Below, in pieces: positions 8,297-16,575 of a stretch of DNA of 47,096 bases. Position numbers and translations under genes: made by a program. A model generated the notes under the pieces. That model searched no databases and was not told where the DNA came from. It saw only the letters and a list, made by a program, of their open reading frames with translations. The stretch is from Elusimicrobiota bacterium (GTDB lineage Bacteria > Elusimicrobiota > Elusimicrobia > JACQPE01): contig JACQPE010000083.1 in assembly GCA_016207685.1 (NCBI GenBank), positions 1-47,096 on the forward strand, given 5' to 3'. Position 1 is the first letter of the stretch, and each line of letters starts with the position of its first letter.

Positions 8297-8352
8297 CCCA
8301 AAAGACTTAAAAAAATAGGGTCTTTTGGGTAAGTTAAAAATAGGACTAAAGT
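8297..8352 (-). promoter_or_regulatory. Protease leader: 10-bp hairpin plus shared 12-mer
   Basis: Upstream of the protease start (8233), CCCAAAAGAC (8297-8306) pairs perfectly with GTCTTTTGGG (8320-8329) around a 13-nt loop. Reading toward the protease, ACTTTAGTCCTA (8341-8352) comes first; the same 12-mer sits at 5430-5441 ahead of the convergent exported gene. A shared regulatory site or a dispersed repeat are both possible. Confidence 0.35.
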
Positions 8353-8376
8353 TGCGATATATGTGAATTAACCCAG

Positions 8377-8546
8377 ATTCCGCAGTTGCGGAATCCTCCT
8401 CGCAAGCCCCGCAGACAGGGCTGCGGGACCCTGAAGCGCCACAGGCGCGACGGGAGCGAAACAATCCCCCACCGGCGTAGCCGGAAATTCCGCATTTTTC
8501 TGTGCGCGTGTTTCCCCTATGCAAAGGCTGTTCAAATGCGGAATTT
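8377..8546. repeat. Cluster of GC-rich hairpins between protease and lipoprotein genes
   Basis: This fills most of the 367-bp gap at 8234-8600. It starts with an 18-bp palindrome, ATTCCGCAGTTGCGGAAT (8377-8394). Small hairpins follow: CCCGCAG with CTGCGGG, GCGCC with GGCGC, and CCGGC with GCCGG. A perfect 13-bp inverted pair ends it: AAATTCCGCATTT (8485-8497) with AAATGCGGAATTT (8534-8546). A minus-strand frame spans it but has no coding character. It is similar in style, though not in sequence, to the structured interior at 18571-18748. Confidence 0.55.
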
Positions 8547-8562
8547 GGGATTAATACGCACG

Positions 8563-8592
8563 TTGGAAATTTTTAACTTGGCCTGGTAAACT
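8563..8592 (+). promoter_or_regulatory. Promoter of the HExxH lipoprotein gene
   Basis: TTGGAA (8563-8568), an 18-bp spacer and TAAACT (8587-8592) form a plausible housekeeping-sigma promoter. The -10 box ends eight bases before ATG 8601, so the transcript would have almost no leader; no Shine-Dalgarno is present. Confidence 0.5.
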
Positions 8593-8600
8593 TAAATGCT

Positions 8601-9695
8601 ATGCGATGCCAGTCTTGTAGGCTATTGAGGAAAGAAGGGCTCGCTTTTTCATTGGCGGCCTTTTTAAGCCTGGCGCCGGGAGGCCGCCAGGCGGTCCAGG
8701 CAATGACTCTACCCTTAATGCTCGCCGGCTGCAACCAGGGGCCGGGCTACGATGAATGCACGAAGTCCACAAGCTACGATAAAAGCCTTGTTGTGACTAA
8801 TGCGCAATTTGAGGACATTGCCTCGGCGTGCAATTTGTATTTGGTCACCTGGGATGCTTTTCACCATCCCATCATCAGCCAGGAGTGCGCGGATGAGATC
8901 AAAAGCGTTCTGCCCATTGATCCCGAATGGGAAGATAACGACGATGAAACAGCCCAAGGAGTCTTAAATACGGTCATACGCGGATTCCATTATCTGCTTT
9001 TTTTCCCCTTGGCGGATGATCAAACGATGATGGGAATTGAGGATTACTACTGCGATTCCATTTACCAGGGCTTCCTTCACGCCCAAAAAAAATCCGCCGT
9101 ATTGACGGCCCGCGTTTTAAGCCGTTCAGGATATCAAAACAGCTTATCCCAAATGAATACGGGGCTATTTCGATTCATCGTTGAGCGGCTTGATTTCCTG
9201 GTTTATGACCCCGTAAAAGTTCACAAAAAAGAAGCGCTGGCTTATGAATCGGGAGGAGATATGATTTTTGGGTCGGATATTGAAAAGTTTTCTCCCATTG
9301 ACACTGCGGTTATCATTATCCATGAATCAAGGCATAACAACAGGGGTTTTTCCGACCTCGCCGATCATGTCCCTTGCTATAACTCGGACAATGTCGACGC
9401 CGAAGATGGGGAACAGGCTTGCGATGATTCTTTCTTTGGAGCCTTTGGAGCGGGGCTCTCCTATCTGGATGCTCTGGCCAAAGGTTCGTCCTACCTGACC
9501 CTTGATAACGGCACTTCGATCTTAAGCGATACCTATCAAATAAGCTACCTTATTCAAGGCGCCTGCGAGATCGTCAACGGCGGCATTAATGAACCCGGGC
9601 CGGAGTTATCCGATATCTTCGGCGATTATGATTGTTTTCATAATACAAACACCGCCACTGACGAAGAAATCTTCGACCGCCTCTATGGGCGCTGA
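8601..9695 (+). CDS. Putative lipoprotein with zincin-like HExxH motif
   Basis: No named family was recognised. The N-terminus has a charged and hydrophobic region, then LMLAGC, a good lipobox with Cys44 as the lipidation site; the stretch before it is long for a signal peptide. HESRH at residues 241-245 fits HExxH and follows a hydrophobic strand (TAVIII), as in zinc metallopeptidases. Several acidic and cysteine-containing segments (CYNSDNVDAEDGEQAC) follow and could bind metal or form disulfides. A surface or periplasmic peptidase is a reasonable guess, but a third zinc ligand was not identified. The gene converges with the FixC-FixX gene, with an 11-bp gap. Confidence 0.75.
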   Translation: MRCQSCRLLRKEGLAFSLAAFLSLAPGGRQAVQAMTLPLMLAGCNQGPGYDECTKSTSYDKSLVVTNAQFEDIASACNLYLVTWDAFHHPIISQECADEIKSVLPIDPEWEDNDDETAQGVLNTVIRGFHYLLFFPLADDQTMMGIEDYYCDSIYQGFLHAQKKSAVLTARVLSRSGYQNSLSQMNTGLFRFIVERLDFLVYDPVKVHKKEALAYESGGDMIFGSDIEKFSPIDTAVIIIHESRHNNRGFSDLADHVPCYNSDNVDAEDGEQACDDSFFGAFGAGLSYLDALAKGSSYLTLDNGTSILSDTYQISYLIQGACEIVNGGINEPGPELSDIFGDYDCFHNTNTATDEEIFDRLYGR

Positions 9696-9706
9696 TAAAA
9701 ATATCG

Positions 9707-11362
9707 CTAGCCGAATTTGTATTCGACGCCTTTGTTGCCGCGGGGGTGCTCCCATTGGGTGGCGCCCACGACGGCGCAAGTGCCGCATTCAACGCAGGGC
9801 TGGGTATCTAAGACAACTTTCTGCACTTTACGGCCGTTTACTTCCTGTTCCACCAGGCTGTAGCAGCCCCTTGACGAATCGCGCGCGCTCACAGGACACG
9901 CCGTCACGCAAGCGCCGCTTGCCTGTGGAGTGTCATCTAAAACTTCGATATGGGGCTTGCCGATGTCCGTGTCATAACTCAACCGGGCAATGCGCTCATC
10001 AATAGGGAGCGTTGTGAAGCGTTTTGCGGTTTTGACTTCATCGCCATGGATTTCGGCTAATTTCGACGGCAAAGTATTATAGGCGAAGGCGGAATCCGGG
10101 GCCGATTCGCTTAAACGATAACTTTTTAACATGCCCTCGATTTGTCCCAAGACTAAGGGCGATTTGACCGCGGAAGAGAATAAAGAAGTCTTCGCCACTC
10201 CCTCGCCGATCGAGGTCAAGATTGAAAGAGCGCTTCTTAACAAACCATTGCCTTCAAGGGATTTACGAATGTAGCTGTCGCTTAATGCCTGCGCGTAACG
10301 GGCTCCGACTGACTCTAAATCGCCGCGTTTCTTGGCTTCAACATAAGACTTTGCCGCCAAAATACCGGCGGTGATGCCCAAATTCATACCCTTGATAATG
10401 GGCCCCGCCGCCAGCATTTGATTGGCCGCGTCGCCGATAACAAGCATTCGGTCTTTATAGGGCCGCTCAATAAAAGCCTTTTTACCATCAGGAATTAATT
10501 TGGCCGAATACTCGACTTCACGGGCGCGGTCCGCCAACATTTCAGCCAATACAGGATGCGCCAGCAAGCGGTCCAAATACCGGTGAGGTTCAAGGCCCTC
10601 GGACACCACGGAGTCCAAATGAAACACCGTGCCGATGCTTAAGGTGTCTTTATTGGTGTACAGAAACCCCCCGCCGCGCGCGTTGCCAAAAAGATTACCG
10701 GCATAAAGGTGGGCAACACCCTCATCGCCGCTCACGTTAAAGATGCGTTCGAGCTCCGATTGCGACATGGAAAGAACCGCCTTGACGCCCTGAAACCACG
10801 ATGAAGGCTCCATCCAATTTCGAATCTTAGATTGGCGCACCAGCTCGCTGGTGGCGCCGTCAGCCGCGATGACCACTTCGGCATGAATGGGCTCAAGCTC
10901 GGAGGTCTCCACCCCCGCAATGCGGCCGTTCTCCAGAACCAAGCCCGAAACGCGCACGCCGGAAATCAGGCCGCCGCCGGTTTTTTTAGCCGCAAGATGA
11001 ACCTTTTGGGAAAGCCACGCATCGAACTTTGTGCGCAGCACGCTCCAAGCGAATTTGGTGTTGTATTCATGAAGTTCGGTCAAGTCCACGCGCCGAACTT
11101 TGTTGCCGGAGATGGCATGCATGAAATACTTTCGAATCCGCCGCTCCAAGGGCGCCTCTTTTTCAAATTCAGGAAGAACATAGTCCAGGTTATAGGGCGT
11201 GTCGTTCTGGCCGTAGAGAATGCCACCGGTTACATTTTTGCCTCCGGGAACCCGGGCGCGGTCTAAAACAAGAACTTGAACGCCGTTTTTGGCGAGCTCC
11301 AAGGCTGCCGCGGCTCCGGCCGGACCGCAGCCGACAACAACTGCCTCAAACTTTTCCGCCAC
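9707..11362 (-). CDS. FixC-FixX fusion: ETF-quinone oxidoreductase-like flavoprotein with ferredoxin domain
   Basis: The N-terminal ~430 residues are a FixC/ETF-QO-type FAD oxidoreductase: dinucleotide motif VVVGCGPAGAAAA at the start, GGKNVTGG, and the FAD-contacting MLVIGDAANQM. The C-terminal ~95 residues are a FixX-type ferredoxin domain with CVTACP and CVECGTC, ending WEHPRGNKGVEYKFG. In most genomes FixC and FixX are separate proteins; here they are one chain. The protein should take electrons from the adjacent EtfBA and pass them to quinone. It is the last gene of the redox operon and overlaps the preceding EtfA gene by 17 bp. Confidence 0.93.
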   Translation of the reverse strand: MAEKFEAVVVGCGPAGAAAALELAKNGVQVLVLDRARVPGGKNVTGGILYGQNDTPYNLDYVLPEFEKEAPLERRIRKYFMHAISGNKVRRVDLTELHEYNTKFAWSVLRTKFDAWLSQKVHLAAKKTGGGLISGVRVSGLVLENGRIAGVETSELEPIHAEVVIAADGATSELVRQSKIRNWMEPSSWFQGVKAVLSMSQSELERIFNVSGDEGVAHLYAGNLFGNARGGGFLYTNKDTLSIGTVFHLDSVVSEGLEPHRYLDRLLAHPVLAEMLADRAREVEYSAKLIPDGKKAFIERPYKDRMLVIGDAANQMLAAGPIIKGMNLGITAGILAAKSYVEAKKRGDLESVGARYAQALSDSYIRKSLEGNGLLRSALSILTSIGEGVAKTSLFSSAVKSPLVLGQIEGMLKSYRLSESAPDSAFAYNTLPSKLAEIHGDEVKTAKRFTTLPIDERIARLSYDTDIGKPHIEVLDDTPQASGACVTACPVSARDSSRGCYSLVEQEVNGRKVQKVVLDTQPCVECGTCAVVGATQWEHPRGNKGVEYKFG

Positions 11363-12503
11363 TTAGAACCACCTCCAGCTTTTTTCCCGTTTTAATTTGC
11401 TCAATCATTTGAGGCAGCACCTCAAAGAGATCGCCTTGAATGAAAACATCCGCAAAGTCATGGATCGGAACCATCGGGTCCGTGTTGATCGCGACAATAA
11501 ACTCCGACTGATCCATGCCCTTTTTGTGTTGGATGGCGCCGGAAATGCCGACGGCAATATAAAGTTTGGGTTTAACCGTCTGTCCTGTTTCGCCGATTTG
11601 CCGCGCTTCGGTCACATATTGGGCAAACGCGGGTTCAACGGTGTATTTCGCCGTGCACACGCCTCGGGAAAGACCCATCTCGCCGCCCAATAAACGAGCG
11701 AGTTCAATGCATAGCCGCAAGCCTTCGGTGGGATTCTTTCCGATGCCTCGTCCGGCGGAAACAATGACGTCATGGCCGGTTAAATCCATAAGATTGGGAA
11801 TTTTTTCATGGCCCGTCACGGTCACCAATAAATCCTGCTGCGCCAAATCGAATTGATAGCGGACAATTTCCCCTTTGGAATTTTCCTGAAACGGCAATGG
11901 TTTAAATGAACCCGGAATAACGCTGCACGCCTGGGGGGAGTATTCCATTTTGGGACTATCAAGGCACAGGATGGTGCTCCACTCATAGCCGGAGAAATCC
12001 GGCCGTTTCATGTGCAAAATGCGGTAAAACACCCTCGGTGTTCCATCTGTTTTGGCCCGATGGGAAATCGTTGTTTCCTTAATATAAAGTTTGTTGCAAT
12101 CAGAAGCCAAACCGCTCTCCAGCTCCGCTAAAACGGTTGAAGAAAGGTCGCGTCCGTTGTTGGTCGCCGGAAATAAAAAATAACGCGGCTTATCATAATT
12201 TTTATGGGCGTCTTTTTGGCGGCTCATATTGGCGATGATTTTGGTGTAAGGCTGCATGCGGATATCTTTGAGCTCCGAATGGTCGGCCGCGTAGACTCTA
12301 TCAGCGCCGCGTCCAAGCGCCTCTTTGACAAGATGTTCAATGTTGTGCCCAAGAACAACGGCAACCACGGATTCCTGCTCATTGTAATCGACGTTGTATT
12401 TGTCCATTAAACGGCGCGCCTCGCCCAGCATCTCTAAACTTACATTTTCAAAACGTCCGTTGCGCTGCTCACAAAAAACCCAGATGTCGCGATACTCCGC
12501 CAT
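11346..12503 (-). CDS. Electron transfer flavoprotein alpha subunit (FixB-like), second pair
   Basis: EtfA/FixB family. The C-terminal FAD-binding domain is clear: VSAGRGIGK, GETGQTVKPKLYIAVGISG and AINTDPMVPIHDFADV. At 385 aa it is longer than the other EtfA in this operon (342 aa), the extra length lying in the N-terminal half. It pairs with the EtfB encoded four bases upstream and precedes FixCX, reproducing the FixA-FixB-FixCX order of nitrogen-fixation-type electron-bifurcating complexes. No nif genes are seen, so the low-potential electrons, if made, probably serve other ferredoxin-dependent reactions. Confidence 0.95.
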   Translation of the reverse strand: MAEYRDIWVFCEQRNGRFENVSLEMLGEARRLMDKYNVDYNEQESVVAVVLGHNIEHLVKEALGRGADRVYAADHSELKDIRMQPYTKIIANMSRQKDAHKNYDKPRYFLFPATNNGRDLSSTVLAELESGLASDCNKLYIKETTISHRAKTDGTPRVFYRILHMKRPDFSGYEWSTILCLDSPKMEYSPQACSVIPGSFKPLPFQENSKGEIVRYQFDLAQQDLLVTVTGHEKIPNLMDLTGHDVIVSAGRGIGKNPTEGLRLCIELARLLGGEMGLSRGVCTAKYTVEPAFAQYVTEARQIGETGQTVKPKLYIAVGISGAIQHKKGMDQSEFIVAINTDPMVPIHDFADVFIQGDLFEVLPQMIEQIKTGKKLEVVLSGGKV

Positions 12504-12506
12504 AAT

Positions 12507-13352
12507 TTACGCCCTTCTCTCCAAAATAAGTTCAACTACCCCTTGCAATTGATCACGATCGCGCCCATTGATCACGCGCGCCTTTCGCTCGGATGGCGCC
12601 CTCGGAATAGGGTCCACTGCCTCAACGATGGTCGGCGAACCCTTGATGCCCACTTTCCACTCATCGGCGCCAAGCGCAGCCGCGTCCCAGATCGTTAAAA
12701 ATTCTTCAAACTGATAAGCGCGTTTCTTCGTTTCTTCGCGGTAATCTTGAAGCTTTAAGCGCTGTGTTGCCGTGCGGTATTCACTTTTAAATGCAGGGTC
12801 CGTCACCAGGAACGCCGGCAAAGGCCCGCGAACAAACTCAAGCTCATCTTTTATGGACCGCGTCACCTCAAAAATTCCGGCTTCGGGGTTAAGGTTATAA
12901 CGGATCACATGAGTGGCCAACGAATAACCCAATTTCCAGGCCGCCTGCGGCCCGGTTTGGCCGGTTTCGCCATCCGCGGTTTTAAAACCCGCAAAAATAA
13001 TATCCGCGCCGCCCAACTTTTGAACAGCCAAACGAATGGCTTCGGCTGTGGCCAAAGTGTCGGCCGCGGCAAATTTGGCATCAGAGAGAAGATAAAGATG
13101 GTCGGCATAACGCTGCATGCCCTCTTGAACCACTTTTTTATACGGCGGCGGCCCCATACAAATAATATTGACCGTTCCTCCATATTTCACTTTAGCCTCA
13201 AGAGCGGCTTCAAGGGCCAGATAATCATTGGGATTCATCACCGTCGGCGTGGCCGCGCGATTGAGCGTATTGTCCTCTTTGAAAACAACCTTGCCTTCCC
13301 GGAAATCCGGAACGCCTTTTGTCAAAACAACATAATTGAGCTCTTGGGCCAT
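12507..13352 (-). CDS. Electron transfer flavoprotein beta subunit (FixA-like), second pair
   Basis: EtfB/FixA family, 281 aa. Visible features are the N-terminal strand NYVVLTKGVPDF, the nucleotide-site motif ADGETGQTGPQAAWKLG, and a C-terminal recognition-loop region. It should bind AMP or a second flavin and dimerise with the EtfA encoded next. Its pattern differs from the first EtfB of the operon (NDGDTGQVGP), which suggests that the two pairs are diverged paralogues with distinct partners. It lies six bases after the first EtfA gene. Confidence 0.94.
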   Translation of the reverse strand: MAQELNYVVLTKGVPDFREGKVVFKEDNTLNRAATPTVMNPNDYLALEAALEAKVKYGGTVNIICMGPPPYKKVVQEGMQRYADHLYLLSDAKFAAADTLATAEAIRLAVQKLGGADIIFAGFKTADGETGQTGPQAAWKLGYSLATHVIRYNLNPEAGIFEVTRSIKDELEFVRGPLPAFLVTDPAFKSEYRTATQRLKLQDYREETKKRAYQFEEFLTIWDAAALGADEWKVGIKGSPTIVEAVDPIPRAPSERKARVINGRDRDQLQGVVELILERRA

Positions 13353-13357
13353 AAATT

Positions 13358-14386
13358 TTATGATTGATGCTTCTGTAACTCTTTGACAGCCGCAGGAATA
13401 AATTCATAAAGGTCCGCCTCTATGGAAAAAGAGGCGAGCTTCATCATGGGGCATTCCGGGTCTTTATTAATCGCCACAATGACTTCCGACTGGCCCATGC
13501 CCGCCAAATGCTGCACTTGCCCCGATACGCCGCAAGCCACATAAAGCTTAGGCCGAACCGTGCGGCCCGTGATGCCGACTTGATGCTTATAAGGAATCCA
13601 TCCCGAATCAACAGCCGCGCGGGAAGCGCCCACCGCGGCGCTCAAGGCTTTGGCCAGAGACCGAACCGTCTCAAAACCCTCGGCCTTGCCCAATCCCCGG
13701 CCGCCCGAAACGATTTTATCCGCGGAGCCGATATCAATTTCGTTGCTTGATTCAGCCTGAAACGCGATAAATTTCGTTCTTAAATTCCACGTTGCAGGGT
13801 CAACCGTGATATTTCTGACCACCCCGGTCCGGGTGGAATCTTTGGGCGATCGAGGAAAAACCATGGGCCGAATCGTGTAAATTTCCGGCCGGCTCCTGGT
13901 ATTGACCAACGTGGCCAAAATGTTTCCGCCGTAACTGGGCCGAGTGGCCAACAGCGTTCCCTTCTCAAAACCATTAGAGCCGCTGGCTGCGGAGAGATCC
14001 GTCAAATCAGCGGCGGCCCCAGTCTTGAGCATGACTGCGGCTCTGCCGGCCAGAGACCGTCCTATCGTGGACGCCGGCAAAAAAAGCGCTCTGGGTTTTT
14101 CTTGATTGACTAAATCAGTCAATGCCTTGGCATAAGCCTCATCCACAAATTGCTCCAAAGAGGAATGATCAATAAGATAAACTTGATCCGCGCCGGCTTC
14201 AATCACTTCCTTCGTCCATGGACCCAGGCCGCTACCGATGAGAACAACGGAAAGCTTCTGTCCCAGAGCCGCGGCGATTTGACCGCCGGCTGTCAGGATC
14301 TCAAAAATTGTCGGCGCCAGCTTGCCGTGGCGCACCTCGCCGACGCACCAAATTCCGGAATAGGCGCTTAAGTCCTGATTGCTCAT
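13358..14386 (-). CDS. Electron transfer flavoprotein alpha subunit, first pair
   Basis: EtfA family, 342 aa. The FAD-domain motifs are VSGGRGLGK, GITGRTVRPKLYVACGVSG and AINKDPECPMMKLASF. It overlaps the end of the first EtfB gene by four bases, indicating translational coupling. Being close to the acyl-CoA dehydrogenase gene, this pair most likely accepts its electrons. The two EtfA proteins share the C-terminal motif set but differ clearly elsewhere. Confidence 0.95.
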   Translation of the reverse strand: MSNQDLSAYSGIWCVGEVRHGKLAPTIFEILTAGGQIAAALGQKLSVVLIGSGLGPWTKEVIEAGADQVYLIDHSSLEQFVDEAYAKALTDLVNQEKPRALFLPASTIGRSLAGRAAVMLKTGAAADLTDLSAASGSNGFEKGTLLATRPSYGGNILATLVNTRSRPEIYTIRPMVFPRSPKDSTRTGVVRNITVDPATWNLRTKFIAFQAESSNEIDIGSADKIVSGGRGLGKAEGFETVRSLAKALSAAVGASRAAVDSGWIPYKHQVGITGRTVRPKLYVACGVSGQVQHLAGMGQSEVIVAINKDPECPMMKLASFSIEADLYEFIPAAVKELQKHQS

Positions 14387-15195
14387 AGAAGTTTTAACTC
14401 CCTTAACTTATCCACGAAAATTTTAGCCTTTTCCTCAATGGTGGCTCCCCCGATTTTAAGGCCGCCTGCTCTCTTGGGCGGAGATTGCCGCTTGGCAATT
14501 TCCACCAAGCTCCCCTTGAGGCCAATGAGCGCCGGATCGGCTTTGATATCAGAGGCGCCCCATCGGGGAATCACGGCTTTTTTAGCCGCCATCTTTCCCT
14601 TCAAGGACGGCAAGCGCGGCTCATTGATTTCTTTAACCACTGAAATAAGCGCCGGTCGTTGAATCTCCAAAATATCCGTTCCATCTTCCATCATTCGGTG
14701 AACCCGCAATAATGTATCGGTGACTTGTTCAACTTTTTTAACATAAGCCGTATTGGGCCAATCAAGCCACGCAGCCAGGCCCGGACCCACCTGGCCGGTA
14801 TCGCCGTCATTGGTTTGCTTGGCGCAGATCACAAGATCAATTTTAATTTTTCGCTCTTCTTCAATTTTTCTGATTCCTTGAGAAAGAATATAGCTTGTCG
14901 CAAAAGTGTCCGAGCCGTCAAAAGCTTCGTCGCAGAGATGATAAACGCCATCTACCCCGCGCGCGATGGCCTCGCGCAGAATCTCCTCCGCTCGAACCGC
15001 ACCCATGGTCAGCGCCAAAGTCGCGCCCCCTGGAAAACGCTCCTTTAGCCGCAGCCCCTCTTCCAGGGCGTATTCATCAAAAGGACTGATGGCGTAACTA
15101 ATGCCCTCTTTGCTGATGTCTCCTGTTTGAGGATCAATTGAAACGCTTCCCGTGGCCGGCGTTTGTTTAATGCAAACAACGATATTTAACGGCAT
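14383..15195 (-). CDS. Electron transfer flavoprotein beta subunit, first pair
   Basis: EtfB family. The frame extends to 15237, but ATG 15195 begins the conserved MPLNIVVCIKQTP and lies one base after the dehydrogenase stop, so it is taken as the start. Residues around KQTNDGDTGQVGPGLAAWL form the nucleotide-binding site. A DGDTxQVGP pattern is common in NADH-using (bifurcating) ETFs, whereas mitochondrial-type ETFs have a different loop; this is family knowledge, not proof. The product should carry electrons from acyl-CoA dehydrogenase to a quinone or, with NAD(H), take part in bifurcation or confurcation. Confidence 0.94.
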   Translation of the reverse strand: MPLNIVVCIKQTPATGSVSIDPQTGDISKEGISYAISPFDEYALEEGLRLKERFPGGATLALTMGAVRAEEILREAIARGVDGVYHLCDEAFDGSDTFATSYILSQGIRKIEEERKIKIDLVICAKQTNDGDTGQVGPGLAAWLDWPNTAYVKKVEQVTDTLLRVHRMMEDGTDILEIQRPALISVVKEINEPRLPSLKGKMAAKKAVIPRWGASDIKADPALIGLKGSLVEIAKRQSPPKRAGGLKIGGATIEEKAKIFVDKLRELKLL

Positions 15196-15196
15196 A

Positions 15197-16459
15197 TTAG
15201 ACCTTGAGCAACTCCTTTTGAACCATCTGCGAAGCATATTCCTTAATCATCATCATGGCAATCTCGTTTCGTTGAACCTGATTGGTGCCTTCGTAGATTT
15301 GGGTAATCTTGGCATCGCGCATGTATTTTTCAACGGGAAAATCGCGCATATAGCCGATGCCCCCGCACATTTGCACGCAATCGGTCGTCACTTGCATGGC
15401 CACGTCCGAACAGAAAGCCTTGACCATCGCGGAGTATTTGGTGACGCGCCCGGGATTTAAAGCGCGCATTTCCTCATAAACCAGCTTTCCCGATTCCTTG
15501 GCCCTGGCGTAGGCTTCTTTTTGAATTTTGTCCATTGTGCGATTGACGGAATAAAGAAGAGCCCGGCCCGCCTCAATTTTCATGGCGCAATCAGCCATCA
15601 TGTGCTGAATCGCCTGAAATGAAATAACGGTTTGGCCGAATTGCTTACGATTACGAATATACTTAATAGTCTCATCAAGGGCTCCCTGGGCAATGCCCAG
15701 TGCCTGGGAGCCGACGCCCGGCCTTGAAAAATCAAAGGTGGCCTGCGCCACAAAAAGACCGTAGCCTTCGGATCCCAACCGGTTGCTCGCGGGAATTTTA
15801 CAATTCTCAAAAATAAGCTCGTACGTCGAACTCGCCCGAATCCCCATTTTTGTTTCCTTCTTGCCGAAGGTAAATCCCGGAGTTCCCTTCTCTACCACAA
15901 AAGCCGTGATTCCCCTCGGACCGCGCACGGGATTAACCGTCGCAAAAACAATATAAATTTCAGCGGCTTCGCCGTTGGTGCAAAAATTCTTCAACCCATT
16001 TAACACATAGTAGTCGCCCTCGCGCCGGGCCGTGGATTTTGTGGCCGTGGCATCGGATCCGGCATCGGGTTCGGTTATATTAAAAGCACCCAGGCGCTTG
16101 CCCGAGCCCAAATCAGGCAGCCAGCGTTGACGCTGCGCTTCATTGCCAAAAAGCAATATCGGAATGGCGCAAAGGCCGCACGCCGTCACCGCCAATGAAA
16201 TGCCCCCGCACGCCTTGGAGAGCTCCTCCGAAACCAAGCACATCTCCGTGTTGGCGCCGCCGAAACCACCATACTCAACCGGCAAATAGACCCCAAAAAG
16301 ATCGGCTTTCCGGATATCCTCAATCACCTCCCAAGGAAATTCTTCCGTTTCATCATAATGAGCCCGCACCGGCTTGATCTTTTTTTCAGCGATCTCGCGA
16401 GCCAGCTTGATGATCTCTTTTTGATCATCCGTGAATCCGTAGTCAAACGTCATTAACAT
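15197..16459 (-). CDS. Acyl-CoA dehydrogenase
   Basis: FAD-dependent dehydrogenase that introduces the alpha-beta double bond in acyl-CoA and passes electrons to ETF. The three-domain layout is complete: N-terminal helices (FTDDQKEIIKLAREIAEKKI), the middle beta domain with FNITEPDAGSDA, and the C-terminal helices with IGYMRDFPVEKYMRDAKI. The catalytic glutamate is in IYEGTNQVQR near the end. Length (420 aa) suggests a slightly long butyryl- or short-chain-type enzyme; chain length cannot be read. AAGGAG lies five bases before the ATG. It is the first gene of the six-gene redox operon. Confidence 0.96.
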   Translation of the reverse strand: MLMTFDYGFTDDQKEIIKLAREIAEKKIKPVRAHYDETEEFPWEVIEDIRKADLFGVYLPVEYGGFGGANTEMCLVSEELSKACGGISLAVTACGLCAIPILLFGNEAQRQRWLPDLGSGKRLGAFNITEPDAGSDATATKSTARREGDYYVLNGLKNFCTNGEAAEIYIVFATVNPVRGPRGITAFVVEKGTPGFTFGKKETKMGIRASSTYELIFENCKIPASNRLGSEGYGLFVAQATFDFSRPGVGSQALGIAQGALDETIKYIRNRKQFGQTVISFQAIQHMMADCAMKIEAGRALLYSVNRTMDKIQKEAYARAKESGKLVYEEMRALNPGRVTKYSAMVKAFCSDVAMQVTTDCVQMCGGIGYMRDFPVEKYMRDAKITQIYEGTNQVQRNEIAMMMIKEYASQMVQKELLKV

Positions 16460-16477
16460 AAAAACTCCTTATCAATA

Positions 16478-16565
16478 AAAAAAGTGACGCGCAAAGCGTG
16501 AAGAGCGGGACGTTTTTTCGGACCGCCAAATTAAGGATCTTCGCTCTCCACGCTGCACGCTTCAC
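16478..16565. repeat. Imperfect inverted repeat with AAATTAAGGA core
   Basis: The left arm (AGTGACGCGCAAAGCGTGAA, then GAGCG) and the right arm (CGCTCTCCACGCTGCACGCT, then TCACTG) are imperfect reverse complements, each made of short near-tandem units. Between them is AAATTAAGGA (16528-16537). Closely similar ten-base cores occur in the repeat copies at 33957 and 38902. The element separates the acyl-CoA dehydrogenase gene from rnc. Confidence 0.5.
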
Positions 16566-16575
16566 TGTATTATAT

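Noticed and set aside
8243-8524. Minus-strand 93-codon frame between the protease and lipoprotein genes
   Set aside because: It runs through the hairpin cluster and has no ribosome-binding site or recognisable protein pattern; composition follows the repeats.
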